Below are positions 1 through 8,315 of a DNA stretch of 20,811 nt, one piece after another (the first letter of the stretch is position 1; every line of letters starts with the position of its first letter). The stretch comes from SLRI01 sp964460465 (lineage in GTDB: Bacteria > Pseudomonadota > Alphaproteobacteria > Geminicoccales > Geminicoccaceae): positions 1-20,811 of the forward strand of contig CAYWSB010000094.1 in assembly GCA_964460465.1 (NCBI GenBank), in the 5' to 3' direction. The notes beneath the pieces are model-generated. The model saw nothing but the letters and a program-made list of their open reading frames with translations. It had not been told where the DNA came from and did not search any database. Made by a program: the position numbers and the translations under genes.

Positions 1-793
1 CGGCCTCCGGCCAGCCGGCATTGGGCGAGCGATGCTTGCGGCTGTCGCGCCAGATGGTCTTGAGTCCCCGCCAGGGCGCGCCCAGCCCCGGTGCGGCGAG
101 CACGCAGAGGAGTGCCGTCAGCCGTGCGGGCACCAGGTTCACCGCGTCGTCGAGCCGGGCCGCCGCGCGGCCGAAGTCGATGTAGCGCTCGTTCTGGTAG
201 CCGATCATGCTGTCGGCGGTATTGACCGCCTTGTAGGCCAGGAGCCCCGGCAGGCCGAGCAGCACGCCCCAGAAGAGCGGGGCGATCACCCCGTCGGACA
301 GGTTCTCGGCCAGGGATTCCGTGGCCGCCCGCCCGATCCCGGCGGCATCCAGGACGGAGGCGTCGCGGCCGACGATGTGCGTCACCGCGGCGCGCCCCGT
401 CTCGACGTCGATGGCCAGCCCGGTCGCTACCGCCCGGACGTGATCGATCAGGCTCTTCTGCGCGAGCAGCGTGCTCATCACCAGCCCGAGCCAGAGCCAG
501 CCCCAGGGCAGGGCCAGGAGCGCCAGCTGCAGGGCGAGGCCGAGCGCGAGCGCCCCGCCGACCAGGACCGTGACCAGCTGCTGGCCACGCTGCCGCAGCC
601 GTGCGGCGTGGTCGGGGGCCCATTCCGCCTCCTCCTCCGGCGGGCGCAGCCGCCGCTCGAGCCAGGTGATCGCCCACCCGAGCAAGACCACCGGATGCGG
701 CAGCCGGCGCCACAGCCGGTCCGGATCGCCGAACAGGCGATCGATCAGCAGGGCGACGAGCAGCGCCGGCAGGACGAGCAGGGACGTGAGCAT
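1..793 (-). CDS. cobD: Adenosylcobinamide-phosphate synthase CobD/CbiB (3' end beyond left edge)
   Basis: This integral membrane protein joins the aminopropanol (or its phosphate) arm to adenosylcobyric acid, giving adenosylcobinamide (phosphate) late in B12 synthesis. About 264 codons are visible; the family is usually about 310-330 residues, so only the C-terminus is missing. The translation shows the family signatures in order: LFGDP and LPHPVV near the N-terminus, hydrophobic segments, ATESLAENLSDGVIAPLFW, YKAVNTADSMIGY, a DD..N..PARLTAL stretch and HRSPNAGWPEA at the window edge. The ATG at 793 puts the first hydrophobic segment and the GDP motif at the usual distance; a GTG 54 bases upstream, in frame, is the alternative. 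It diverges from cobH across a 167-base gap. Identity is very secure, the exact start less so. Confidence 0.93.
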   Translation of the reverse strand, partial: MLTSLLVLPALLVALLIDRLFGDPDRLWRRLPHPVVLLGWAITWLERRLRPPEEEAEWAPDHAARLRQRGQQLVTVLVGGALALGLALQLALLALPWGWLWLGLVMSTLLAQKSLIDHVRAVATGLAIDVETGRAAVTHIVGRDASVLDAAGIGRAATESLAENLSDGVIAPLFWGVLLGLPGLLAYKAVNTADSMIGYQNERYIDFGRAAARLDDAVNLVPARLTALLCVLAAPGLGAPWRGLKTIWRDSRKHRSPNAGWPEA

Positions 794-960
794 GCCCCAG
801 CCATACCACGCGGCGGCCGCGACGTGCAGCAGCCGCCACGTCACGGCCACCCGTGCTGCGCCGCACGGTGCCGCTTGTAACCGTCGGTGCCGGCTGGTAC
901 CGAATCCGCTCGATGCCGACCCGGACGAGCCGGTTCGCCTTGCAACCGCTGCCGAGACCC
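794..960. other. Divergent intergenic region between cobD and cobH
   Basis: These 167 bases separate the two divergent corrin genes and should carry the promoters of both. I see no clear -35/-10 pair, and no convincing cobalamin riboswitch: a stretch near 895-935 loosely recalls the GGTG..AATCC..CCCG part of that element, but the GGGAA and GGAGACCTGCC boxes are missing. Open frames run through the region in both directions, as expected at this GC content, and none encodes a recognisable protein. Confidence 0.4.
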
Positions 961-1605
961 ATGACCCGAACCGCGAGCGACCATTTGCGCCTGCCGAGCG
1001 AGATCTACGCGCGGTCGTTCGCGATCATCGAGGCCGAGGTGGGCGCCGACTTGCGTCGCCTGCCCGAGGCCCTGCGACCGGTCGCCCGGCGGCTGATCCA
1101 CGCTTCGGGCATGACCGACATCGTCACCGATCTCGCCTGGGGCGGTCCGGTGGCCGAGCGGGCTCGCCGGGCGCTCCAGACCGGTCGGTCGGTCCTCTGC
1201 GACGTCCAGATGGTCAAGGCCGGCATCATCGACGCCCGCCTGCCGGCAGGTTCGGTGCCCCTATGCATGTTGGGTGATCCGGCCGTCCCCGAGCTCGCGC
1301 GCAGCCTCGCCACCACCCGCAGCGCCGCCGCGGTCGAGCTCTGGCGACCGCACCTGGAGGATGCCGTGGTCGTCATCGGCAACGCGCCGACGGCTCTCTT
1401 CCACCTGCTCGATCGCCTCGCCGTCTGGCCCGAGCGCCCGGCCGCCATCTTGGCCTTTCCCGTTGGGTTCGTCGGTGCCGTCGAATCCAAGGAAGCGCTG
1501 ATCACCGCGGACCTCGCCGTCCCCTTTCTCACGCTGCGCGGCCGGCGCGGCGGCAGCGCCATGGCCGCAGCCGCCGTCAACGCGCTCTGGGACGACGCGA
1601 CGTGA
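961..1605 (+). CDS. cobH: Precorrin-8X methylmutase CobH/CbiC
   Basis: This enzyme moves the C-11 methyl group to C-12, turning precorrin-8X (or its cobalt form) into hydrogenobyrinate/cobyrinate. The 214-residue product matches the usual length of about 210. It shows the N-terminal IYARSFAIIEAE block, the LIHASG motif carrying the catalytic histidine (position about 43-46), LCDVQMVKAGI, the IGNAPTALFHLL block and the C-terminal FPVGFVGAVESKEAL and GRRGGSAMAAAA stretches. The ATG at 961 was chosen because the family begins 10-15 residues before YxRSF; an upstream in-frame ATG at 853 would add 36 residues unlike the family. No strong ribosome binding site is visible. It is the first gene of a five-gene plus-strand run and overlaps cobL by four bases (GTGA). 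Confidence 0.95.
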   Translation: MTRTASDHLRLPSEIYARSFAIIEAEVGADLRRLPEALRPVARRLIHASGMTDIVTDLAWGGPVAERARRALQTGRSVLCDVQMVKAGIIDARLPAGSVPLCMLGDPAVPELARSLATTRSAAAVELWRPHLEDAVVVIGNAPTALFHLLDRLAVWPERPAAILAFPVGFVGAVESKEALITADLAVPFLTLRGRRGGSAMAAAAVNALWDDAT

Positions 1606-2858
1606 GCAGCCACTGGCTGGACGTCGTCGGCATCGGTGCCGAGGGGTCGGCCAGCCTCGCCCCGGCGCTGCGCCGGCTGGTCGCCGAGGCGCATCTCGTG
1701 GTCGGCGGCAGGCGGCACCTCGCCATGGTGGCGGATCTCGTCACCGGCGAGGCGGTGCCGTGGTCGACCCCGATCGCCGCCACCATGGACCGGCTGAAGG
1801 CGCAGCGTGGCCGCCCGCCCGCCGTCGTGCTGGCTTCCGGCGATCCCTTGTGGTTCGGCGTCGGCCGCCTGCTGCTCGAGCATTTCGGCGGCCGCGAACT
1901 CGCCTTTCACCCGCATCCCTCCGCCTTCCAGCTCGCCGCGGCACGCCTCGCCTGGCCGCTGGCGGAGACCGTCTGCCTCAGCCTGCACGGCCGCGCCGTC
2001 GACCGCCTCAACCGTCATCTGGCGGCCGGCCGCCGGCTCCTGCTCCTGACCAATGACGGCGCCGCCCCGGCGCTGATCGGCGAGCGGCTGCAGCGCGCCG
2101 GGTTCGGCCGCACCACCGTCACGGTCATGGAGAACCTCGGGGCGGCGGACGAAGCGATCGTCAGCTTCAAGGCGAGCGAGGCGACGCACCGTCGCTTCGG
2201 CGACCTCAACACGCTGGCGGCGCTGCTCGAGGCCGATGATCCGGAGCCTGCGGCCGCCCGCTGGAGCTTCAGCCAGGGCCTGCCCGACGCCGCCTTCCTC
2301 AATGACGGCCAACTGACCAAGCAGGAGGTCCGCGCCGTCAGCCTGGCGAAGCTCGCGCCCCGCCCGGGCCAGCATCTATGGGACATCGGCGCCGGCGCCG
2401 GCTCGATCGCGATCGAGTGGCTGCTGGCCGGCCGCGCCACGCCGGATCTGCCGACCAGCGCGAGCGCCGTCGAGACCTCGGCCGACCGGGTGGCGGTGAT
2501 CATCGAGAACGCCCACAACCTGGGCGTGCCGGAGCTCGAGGTGATCCAGGGCACCGCCCCGGCGGTGCTGCCGGGCGATCCCGACCCCGATGCGGTCTTC
2601 ATCGGTGGCGGCGTCGCCACCCCGATGCTGATCGAGGCCTGCCTCGCCCGGCTCAAGCCGCGGGGCCGCCTCGTGGTCAACGCCGTCACCCTGGCCGGCG
2701 AGGCGCGGCTGCTCGACCTGCAGCGCCGGCATGGCGGCGAGCTCGCGCGCATCGCCATCAGCCGGGCCGAGCCGATGGGTCGGACCGTCGGCTGGAAGGC
2801 CATGGTGCCGGTCACCCAGTGGACCCTGGTCAAGGGCACCGGGGACCGGCTCGCATGA
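1602..2858 (+). CDS. cobL: Precorrin-6Y C5,15-methyltransferase (decarboxylating) CobL (CbiE-CbiT fusion)
   Basis: CobL methylates C-5 and C-15 of the macrocycle and removes the C-12 acetate carboxyl, giving precorrin-8X. The 418-residue protein has the known two-domain form. Residues about 1-205 are a CbiE-type tetrapyrrole methylase (VVGIGAEG near the start, then VVLASGDPLWFGVGRLL). Residues about 225-418 are a CbiT-type class-I SAM methyltransferase, with FLNDGQLTKQEVRAVSLAKL and the SAM-binding motif LWDIGAGAGSIAIEW at about 257-271, then VFIGGGV. The GTG start at 1602 overlaps the cobH stop as GTGA, and the cobL stop overlaps the cobI start as ATGA, so translational coupling is likely. 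Length agrees with characterised CobL proteins (about 410 residues). Confidence 0.96.
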   Translation: MSSHWLDVVGIGAEGSASLAPALRRLVAEAHLVVGGRRHLAMVADLVTGEAVPWSTPIAATMDRLKAQRGRPPAVVLASGDPLWFGVGRLLLEHFGGRELAFHPHPSAFQLAAARLAWPLAETVCLSLHGRAVDRLNRHLAAGRRLLLLTNDGAAPALIGERLQRAGFGRTTVTVMENLGAADEAIVSFKASEATHRRFGDLNTLAALLEADDPEPAAARWSFSQGLPDAAFLNDGQLTKQEVRAVSLAKLAPRPGQHLWDIGAGAGSIAIEWLLAGRATPDLPTSASAVETSADRVAVIIENAHNLGVPELEVIQGTAPAVLPGDPDPDAVFIGGGVATPMLIEACLARLKPRGRLVVNAVTLAGEARLLDLQRRHGGELARIAISRAEPMGRTVGWKAMVPVTQWTLVKGTGDRLA

Positions 2859-3562
2859 GCGCACCGGGCAGGCTCGTCGGCATCGGCGTCGGGCCGGGCG
2901 ATCCCGGCCTCCTGACGCTCAACGCCGTGGCCGCGATCCGCGCTGCCCCCGTCGTCGCCTATCTCTCGGCCGAGGGGGCCGCCAGCCTGGCGCGGTCCAT
3001 CGTCGCCGCGCATCTCCGCCCCGATCACGAGGAGCGCCTGCTCGAGGCGCCGATGCGCGCCGAGCCCGAGATCGTGGGCGCGTTCTACGACGACGCCGCA
3101 GCCGCCATCGCCCGCGACCTCGAGGCGGGCCGCGACGTCGCCCTGCTCTGTCTCGGCGACCCTCTCCTCTACGGCAGCTTCGTCTACCTCCTCGACCGGC
3201 TGCGCGACCGCTTCGCCTTCGCGGTGGTCCCCGGCATCATGTCGTTCGGTGCCGCCGCCGCCCGGCTCGGCCGCGTGCTCGCCCGCCGGCGCGACGCCTA
3301 CACCATCCTCTCCTCGCTGCTGCCCGAGGACCGGCTCGAGGCCCTGATCCGGGCCAGCGACGCGGTGACCATCCTCAAGGTCGGCCAGCGCCTGCCGCGG
3401 CTCAAGACACTTCTCGGCCGCCAGGGCCTGCTCGAAACCGCCATGCTCGTCACCTGGGTCGGCTGGCCCGAGGAGCGGATCGTCGCCGTCGCAGACTGGC
3501 CGGACGACGAGCCCGCCCCCTACTTCTCTCTGATCCTCGCCGGCCCCCGGAGCGCGCCGTGA
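2855..3562 (+). CDS. cobI: Precorrin-2 C20-methyltransferase CobI/CbiL
   Basis: CobI adds a methyl group from S-adenosylmethionine to C-20 of precorrin-2, the first committed step of the corrin branch. The 235-residue product has the N-terminal GIGVGPGDPGLLTLNAV signature, the central CLGDPLLYGSFVYLL motif, PGIMSFGAAAARLG, and the late TILKVGQRLPRL block followed by a YFSLILAG end, all typical of CobI/CbiL. The ATG at 2855 lies in the ATGA overlap with cobL and sits directly before the conserved domain. The stop overlaps the GTG of the next gene (GTGA at 3559-3562). Sequence alone does not tell whether the natural substrate carries cobalt; the neighbouring CbiG domain and cbiD argue that it may. 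Confidence 0.95.
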   Translation: MSAPGRLVGIGVGPGDPGLLTLNAVAAIRAAPVVAYLSAEGAASLARSIVAAHLRPDHEERLLEAPMRAEPEIVGAFYDDAAAAIARDLEAGRDVALLCLGDPLLYGSFVYLLDRLRDRFAFAVVPGIMSFGAAAARLGRVLARRRDAYTILSSLLPEDRLEALIRASDAVTILKVGQRLPRLKTLLGRQGLLETAMLVTWVGWPEERIVAVADWPDDEPAPYFSLILAGPRSAP

Positions 3563-5352
3563 GCGTGCCCGACCGGCGCCCCGGCGCCCGCGGCGGCCCG
3601 ACACCCGTCGTCTGGCACCTGGGCCAGCGCTCCCGGACGCTGGCCGGGCGCGTCGCGGCTGCGCTCGGCGATACCTCGCTGGCCGGCCCGGCCACCGCCG
3701 AGCTCGCCGCCGCCTTCGCCGCCGGCCGGCCGATCGTCGCGATCGCCGCCACCGGCATCGTCGTCCGCGTCCTGGCCCCGCACCTCGCCGACAAGCGGGC
3801 CGAGCCGCCGGTCGTCGTCGTCGACGAGGCCGGTCGCTTCGCGATCCCGCTCCTGGGCGGCCACCAGGGGGCCAACGACCTCGCCCGTCGGCTGGCCGCG
3901 GCGCTCGGCGCCGCGGCCGTCGTCACCACCGCCGGCGATGCCCGCTTCGATCTCGCTCTCGACCGACCGCCCGCCGGCTTCCGCTTGGCCCATCCCGAGG
4001 CCGCCAAGCCATTCATGGCGGCCCTCCTGGAGGGCGCCGCCTGTCGCCTGAACGATCCTGCCGGCCTCGCCGGCTGGCTCCGCGAGGGCCGCCTGCCGCT
4101 CGCCGCCGGCGCCCCGCTCGCCATCGACGTCACCCACGAACAACGTCCTGCCGCCCCCGGTCGGCTCACCTTCCACCCGGCGACCCTCGCCCTCGGCGTG
4201 GGCTCCGAGCGCGGCGCGCCGGCAGCCGAGCTGCGCGAGCTGGTCGATCGCACGCTCGCGGACGCCGGGCTCGCCCGCGAGGCCGTCGCCTGCGTGGCGT
4301 CGGTGGCGCTGAAGGCAGCCGAGCCGGCGATCCATGCCGTGGCGCACGAGCTGGGCGTGCCGGCCCGCTTCCTCGAGCGGGAGGCCGTGGCCGCGGAGCG
4401 CCACCGGCTCGCCACCCCCTCGGCCGCGGTCGAGGCCGAGATCGGTGTCCCGGGCGTGGCCGAGGCCGCCGCCCTCGCCGCCGCCGGGCCCAATGGCAGG
4501 CTCCTGGTCACCAAACGCAAGAGCCGCCGCTGCACCGTGGCCGTGGCCCTGGCCCCCACACCCATCGACGCGGGGCAGGTCGGCCGGGCACAAGGCAGCC
4601 TCACCGTGCTGGGCTTCGGCCCCGGCGACGCCGCCACGCGCACGGCCGCCGTCGTCGAGGCCCTGGTCCGTGCCGATCTCGTCATCGGCTACAGCCTCTA
4701 CCTCGATCTCGTGGCCGACCTGATCGGCCGTGCGGAGGCCCGCCGCTATCCCCTGGGCGAGGAACGCGACCGCTGCGTCGCCGCGATCGACGCCGCGGCC
4801 GCGGGCCGCGACGTGGTGCTCGTCTGCTCCGGCGATCCCGGCATCTTCGCCATGGCGGCCCTGGTCATGGAGATCCTGGAGAAGACCACGGACGAGGCGG
4901 CCGCGCGCATCGCCGTCACCGTCCTGCCCGGCGTTTCGGCATTGCAGGTGGCGGCGGCCCGCGCCGGGGCCCCGCTCGGCCACGACTTCGCCGTCGTCTC
5001 GCTCTCCGATCTCCTGACGCCGATGGCGACCATCGAGCAGCGCCTCCGGGCCGCTGCCGCCGGCGACTTCGCGCTCGCCCTCTACAACCCGGTCTCGCAG
5101 CGCCGCCGCACCGCACTCGCCACCGCCCGCGCCATCCTGCTCGAGCACCGACCGCCCGAGACGCCCGTCGTCGTCGCCCGCAATCTCGGCCGCGAAAGCG
5201 AGGCGGTCACCACCACGACCCTGGCCGCCCTCTCGGTCGACGAGGTCGACATGCTCTCCATCGTGCTCGTCGGCTCGAGCCGCACCCGCAGCTTCACCCG
5301 CGTCGACGGCAGCCGGGTCACCTTCACCCCCCGCGGCTACGAAGTCGCATGA
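3559..5352 (+). CDS. cbiG-cobJ: Fused cobalt-precorrin-5A hydrolase CbiG and precorrin-3B C17-methyltransferase CobJ
   Basis: This 597-residue protein fuses two corrin enzymes. Residues about 15-340 are CbiG, which opens the delta-lactone of cobalt-precorrin-5A and releases acetaldehyde. Visible marks are IVAIAATGIVVRVLAPHL, the LLGGHQGANDLARRLA motif and a CbiG/CobE C-terminal part starting at LALGVGSERG. Residues about 346-597 are the C17-methyltransferase/ring-contraction enzyme CobJ/CbiH, with VLGFGPGD, VIGYSLYLDLV, LVCSGDPGIFAMAALVMEI, PGVSALQVAAARAGAPLGHDF and ALYNPVSQRRR. GTG 3559 was chosen because it overlaps the cobI stop; the same frame stays open far upstream but there it is only a shadow of cobL/cobI. 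The fusion couples ring contraction with lactone opening. Similar fusions are known in other alphaproteobacteria. No CobG-like monooxygenase is visible nearby. Confidence 0.95.
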   Translation: MSVPDRRPGARGGPTPVVWHLGQRSRTLAGRVAAALGDTSLAGPATAELAAAFAAGRPIVAIAATGIVVRVLAPHLADKRAEPPVVVVDEAGRFAIPLLGGHQGANDLARRLAAALGAAAVVTTAGDARFDLALDRPPAGFRLAHPEAAKPFMAALLEGAACRLNDPAGLAGWLREGRLPLAAGAPLAIDVTHEQRPAAPGRLTFHPATLALGVGSERGAPAAELRELVDRTLADAGLAREAVACVASVALKAAEPAIHAVAHELGVPARFLEREAVAAERHRLATPSAAVEAEIGVPGVAEAAALAAAGPNGRLLVTKRKSRRCTVAVALAPTPIDAGQVGRAQGSLTVLGFGPGDAATRTAAVVEALVRADLVIGYSLYLDLVADLIGRAEARRYPLGEERDRCVAAIDAAAAGRDVVLVCSGDPGIFAMAALVMEILEKTTDEAAARIAVTVLPGVSALQVAAARAGAPLGHDFAVVSLSDLLTPMATIEQRLRAAAAGDFALALYNPVSQRRRTALATARAILLEHRPPETPVVVARNLGRESEAVTTTTLAALSVDEVDMLSIVLVGSSRTRSFTRVDGSRVTFTPRGYEVA

Positions 5353-6122
5353 CCGTCCACTTCATTGGCGCCGGCCCCGGTGCCCCCGACCTCATCACCG
5401 TCCGCGGCCTGAACCTGATCCGCCGCTGCCCCGTGGTCCTCTATGCCGGCTCGCTGGTGCCCGCGGCCGTGGTCGCCGAGGCCGGCGCCGAAAGCGGTTC
5501 AGAGCCCCTGGTCGTCGACACCGCCCCGCTCGACCTCGACGCCATCGTCGACCTGATGTGCCGGGCGCAGGACGACGGCCGGGACGTCGCCCGGGTGCAT
5601 TCGGGCGATCCCTCGCTCTACGGTGCCATCTCGGAACAGATCCGCCGCCTCGACGCCTGCGGCATTCCCTGGACGATCACCCCGGGCGTGCCCGCCTTCG
5701 CCGCCGCCGCCGCCGCCCTCGGCCAGGAGCTCACGCTGCCGGGCATCGCCCAGAGCGTCGTCGTCACCCGCACCGCGGTGCGCGCCTCGGCCATGCCCGA
5801 AGGCGAGACGCTCGAGGCCTTCGCCAGGACCGGGGCCACGCTCGCCATCCACCTCGCCGTCAACAACCTCACCGACATCCGCCGCCGGCTCGAGCCCATC
5901 CTCGGCGCCGATGCCCCGGTCACCGTCGTCTACCGGGCCACCTGGCCCGACCAGCAGATCATCAAGGGCACGCTCGCGACCATCCGCGACCTGGTCAAGG
6001 CCGCCGGCATCACCCGCACCGCCCTCGTCCTGATCGGCAAGGTGCTGGAATCCGAAGGCTTCGCCGAAAGCCGCCTCTACGCCGCCGACCACACCCACGT
6101 GCTCCGCAAGCGGCGGCGCTGA
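5349..6122 (+). CDS. cobM: Precorrin-4 C11-methyltransferase CobM/CbiF
   Basis: CobM methylates C-11 of the ring-contracted intermediate using S-adenosylmethionine. The 257-residue product starts with VHFIGAGPGAPDLITVRG and LYAGSLVP, followed by RVHSGDPSLYGAISEQIR, the TPGVPAFAAAAAALG block and the TVVYRATWPDQQIIKGTL region; these are the family hallmarks, and the length equals that of known CobM (about 250-260). The ATG overlaps the cbiG-cobJ stop by four bases (ATGA). It closes the plus-strand run cobH-cobL-cobI-cbiG/cobJ-cobM, followed by a small GC-rich hairpin and a 123-base gap before the peptidase gene. Confidence 0.96.
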   Translation: MTVHFIGAGPGAPDLITVRGLNLIRRCPVVLYAGSLVPAAVVAEAGAESGSEPLVVDTAPLDLDAIVDLMCRAQDDGRDVARVHSGDPSLYGAISEQIRRLDACGIPWTITPGVPAFAAAAAALGQELTLPGIAQSVVVTRTAVRASAMPEGETLEAFARTGATLAIHLAVNNLTDIRRRLEPILGADAPVTVVYRATWPDQQIIKGTLATIRDLVKAAGITRTALVLIGKVLESEGFAESRLYAADHTHVLRKRRR

Positions 6123-6132
6123 CCGATCGCCA

Positions 6133-6150
6133 CGGCCGGGCCTCCGGCCG
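6133..6150 (+). terminator. Hairpin after cobM, possible terminator
   Basis: A perfect 7-base stem (CGGCCGG / CCGGCCG) with a 4-base loop lies 11 bases after the cobM stop. There is no following T-run, so it is at best a weak or factor-assisted terminator; the position after the last corrin gene of this run is the main support. Confidence 0.35.
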
Positions 6151-6245
6151 GACCGGCGCCTGGACGGGTCTGGCCGCGCACACCATTTCCGCCACAGCCG
6201 CCGGCCTGGCACCGGCACCGTTCGTCACGAGCTGAAGGCCACCTG

Positions 6246-8300
6246 ATGCACCCTGCTCCCAACCCGCTCCTCGCCGCCTGGGCCACCCCGTTCGGCGTGC
6301 CGCCCTTCCGGGCCATCGTCCCCGACCACTTCCGTGCGGCCTTCGAGACGGCCCTGGCCGAGCATCGGGAAGAGCTGGAGGCCATCGCCACCCGCTCCGG
6401 CGCACCGACCCTCGCCGACACGATCGACGCGCTGGAGCGCAGTGGCCGGGCCCTGCGTCGCGTCTCGGCCACCTTCTTCAACCTCGCCGCCACCGACTCC
6501 ACGCCAGAGCTGCAGGCGATCGAGCGGGACATCACCCCCGTCCTCGCCCGGCACCACAACGCCGTCTACCAGGACGAGCGTCTGTTCGCCCGCATCGCCG
6601 CATTGGTGGAACGCGAGGCCGAGTTCGACCTGTCGCCCGAGCAGCGGCGCGTGCTCGAACGGTACCACACGGCCTTCGTGCGCAGCGGTGCCGGTCTGGA
6701 GCCCGCCGCACGCGAGCGGCTCGCCGCCATCGCCGAACGGCTGGCCACGCTCGGCACCCGCTTCGCCCAGAACCTGCTGGCCGACGAGCAGGCCTGGCAG
6801 CTGGTCCTGCAGAGCGAGGCCGACCTCGCCGGCCTGCCGCCCTTCCTGCGCGACGCCGCGGCTGCCGCCGCCGAGGCGCGCGGCCTGCCCGGCAAGCACG
6901 TCGTCACCCTCGCCCGTTCCAGCGTCGAGCCCTTCCTCACCTTCTCGACCCGCCGCGATCTCCGCCGGCTGGCGTTCGAGGCCTGGATCGCCCGCGGCGA
7001 GAACGGCGGCGACACCGACAACCGGGCGATCATCGCGGAGACCGTCGCGCTTCGCGCCGAGCGGGCGCGCCTGCTGGGCTACCCCACCTTCGCCCACTAC
7101 CGTCTCGCCGACAGCATGGCCGGACACCCCGACGCCGCCCGGGCCCTGCTGCACTCGGTCTGGGCACCCGCCCGTGCGAAGGCCCTTGCCGACGCCGCGG
7201 GACTGCAGGCGCTCATGCAGGCCGATGGAATCGACGATCGGCTGGCCCCCTGGGACTGGCGCTTCTATGCGGAGCAACGCCGCCGGGCCGCCTTCGCCAT
7301 CGCCCCGGGCGAGGTCGAGCCCTACCTGCCGCTCGACGGCCTGATCGAGGCCGCCTTCTTCTCCGCCAACCGCCTGTTCGGCCTCACCTTCACCGAGCGG
7401 CCCGACCTCGAGCTCTACCACCCGGACGTCCGCGCCTGGGAGGTCGCGGGCCCGGACGGCCGCCACCTCGGACTCTTCCTCGGCGACTACTTCGCCAGGC
7501 CCGCCAAGCGCAGCGGGGCCTGGATGAGCGGCTTCCGCTCCCAGGAAAAGCTCGCGGGCGACATCCGCCCGATCATCGTCAACGTCATGAGCTTCTCGAA
7601 ACCCGCTGACGGTGCGCCTGCCCTGCTCGGCTTCGACGACGCCCGCACCCTCTTCCACGAGCTCGGCCACGCGCTGCACGGCCTCCTGTCCGACGTCACC
7701 TACCCCTTCATCGCCGGCACCGCCGTCGATCGCGACTTCGTCGAGTTCCCGAGCCAGGTCTTCGAGCACTGGCTGGAGGTGCCCGAGGTGCTGACCCGCT
7801 TCGCCCGCCACCACGCCACCGGCGAGCCGATGCCGGACAGCCTGATTGAGCGCCTGAAGGCGGCGCGCAACGCCGACCAGGGCTTTGCCACGGTCGAGTA
7901 CACCGCCTGCGCGCTGGTCGATCTCGACCTGCACCTCGAGGAGGGCACGGAGGACCTCGACATCGGCAGCTTCGAGCAGGAGAGCCTCGCCCGGATCGGC
8001 ATGCCCGAGGCCATCGTGATGCGGCATCGCCTGCCGCAGTTCGCGCATCTCTTTTCCGGCGGCGGCTACGCGTCAGGCTACTACAGCTACATGTGGTCGG
8101 AGGTGCTCGATGCCGACGGCTTCGGCGCCTTCGAGGAGGCCGGCGATCCCTTCGATACCGCACTGGCGCAGCGCCTGCGCGACTTCGTCTATGCCGCCGG
8201 CAACGCCATGGACCCGGCCACCGCCTACCGCGCCTTCCGCGGCCACGATCCGGAGCCGGCGGCCCTCCTGAGGAAGCGCGGCTTGGCACCGGCGACCTGA
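6246..8300 (+). CDS. dcp: M3 family zinc metallopeptidase, peptidyl-dipeptidase Dcp-like
   Basis: This cytoplasmic-type oligopeptidase should remove dipeptides from the C-terminus of short peptides. The 684-residue length matches Escherichia coli Dcp (about 680). The zinc site is HELGH at residues 471-475, inside RTLFHELGHALHGLL, with the third ligand Glu about residue 500 in the stretch DRDFVEFPSQVFEHW; the RDFVEFPSQ form is more like Dcp than oligopeptidase A. The C-terminal FSGGGYASGYYSYMWSEVLD block, conserved in M3 enzymes, is present. No signal peptide is seen. The ATG at 6246 is preceded by GAAGG at a good spacing of 7. It follows the corrin genes by 123 bases and is convergent with the cell-wall hydrolase gene, so a shared role with B12 synthesis is not indicated. 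Confidence 0.93.
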   Translation: MHPAPNPLLAAWATPFGVPPFRAIVPDHFRAAFETALAEHREELEAIATRSGAPTLADTIDALERSGRALRRVSATFFNLAATDSTPELQAIERDITPVLARHHNAVYQDERLFARIAALVEREAEFDLSPEQRRVLERYHTAFVRSGAGLEPAARERLAAIAERLATLGTRFAQNLLADEQAWQLVLQSEADLAGLPPFLRDAAAAAAEARGLPGKHVVTLARSSVEPFLTFSTRRDLRRLAFEAWIARGENGGDTDNRAIIAETVALRAERARLLGYPTFAHYRLADSMAGHPDAARALLHSVWAPARAKALADAAGLQALMQADGIDDRLAPWDWRFYAEQRRRAAFAIAPGEVEPYLPLDGLIEAAFFSANRLFGLTFTERPDLELYHPDVRAWEVAGPDGRHLGLFLGDYFARPAKRSGAWMSGFRSQEKLAGDIRPIIVNVMSFSKPADGAPALLGFDDARTLFHELGHALHGLLSDVTYPFIAGTAVDRDFVEFPSQVFEHWLEVPEVLTRFARHHATGEPMPDSLIERLKAARNADQGFATVEYTACALVDLDLHLEEGTEDLDIGSFEQESLARIGMPEAIVMRHRLPQFAHLFSGGGYASGYYSYMWSEVLDADGFGAFEEAGDPFDTALAQRLRDFVYAAGNAMDPATAYRAFRGHDPEPAALLRKRGLAPAT

Positions 8301-8315
8301 GCCGGCGGCAGCGCC

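Noticed and set aside
880..960. Possible cobalamin riboswitch before cobH
   Set aside because: Part of the stretch (GGTACCGAATCCG..CCGACCCGG) is loosely similar to a conserved arm, but the GGGAA box, the kissing-loop parts and the GGAGACCTGCC-type B12 box are not there.
1005..5148. Long open frames on the minus strand opposite cobH to cobM (up to about 540 codons)
   Set aside because: They are mirror effects of high GC content: compositions are rich in R, G, E, Q without recognisable domains, and the plus strand has complete, well-known enzymes there.
6225..8048. Open frame of about 600 codons opposite the dcp-like gene
   Set aside because: It shows low-complexity G/E/V/Q-rich sequence with no domain, while the other strand has an intact M3 peptidase with zinc site.
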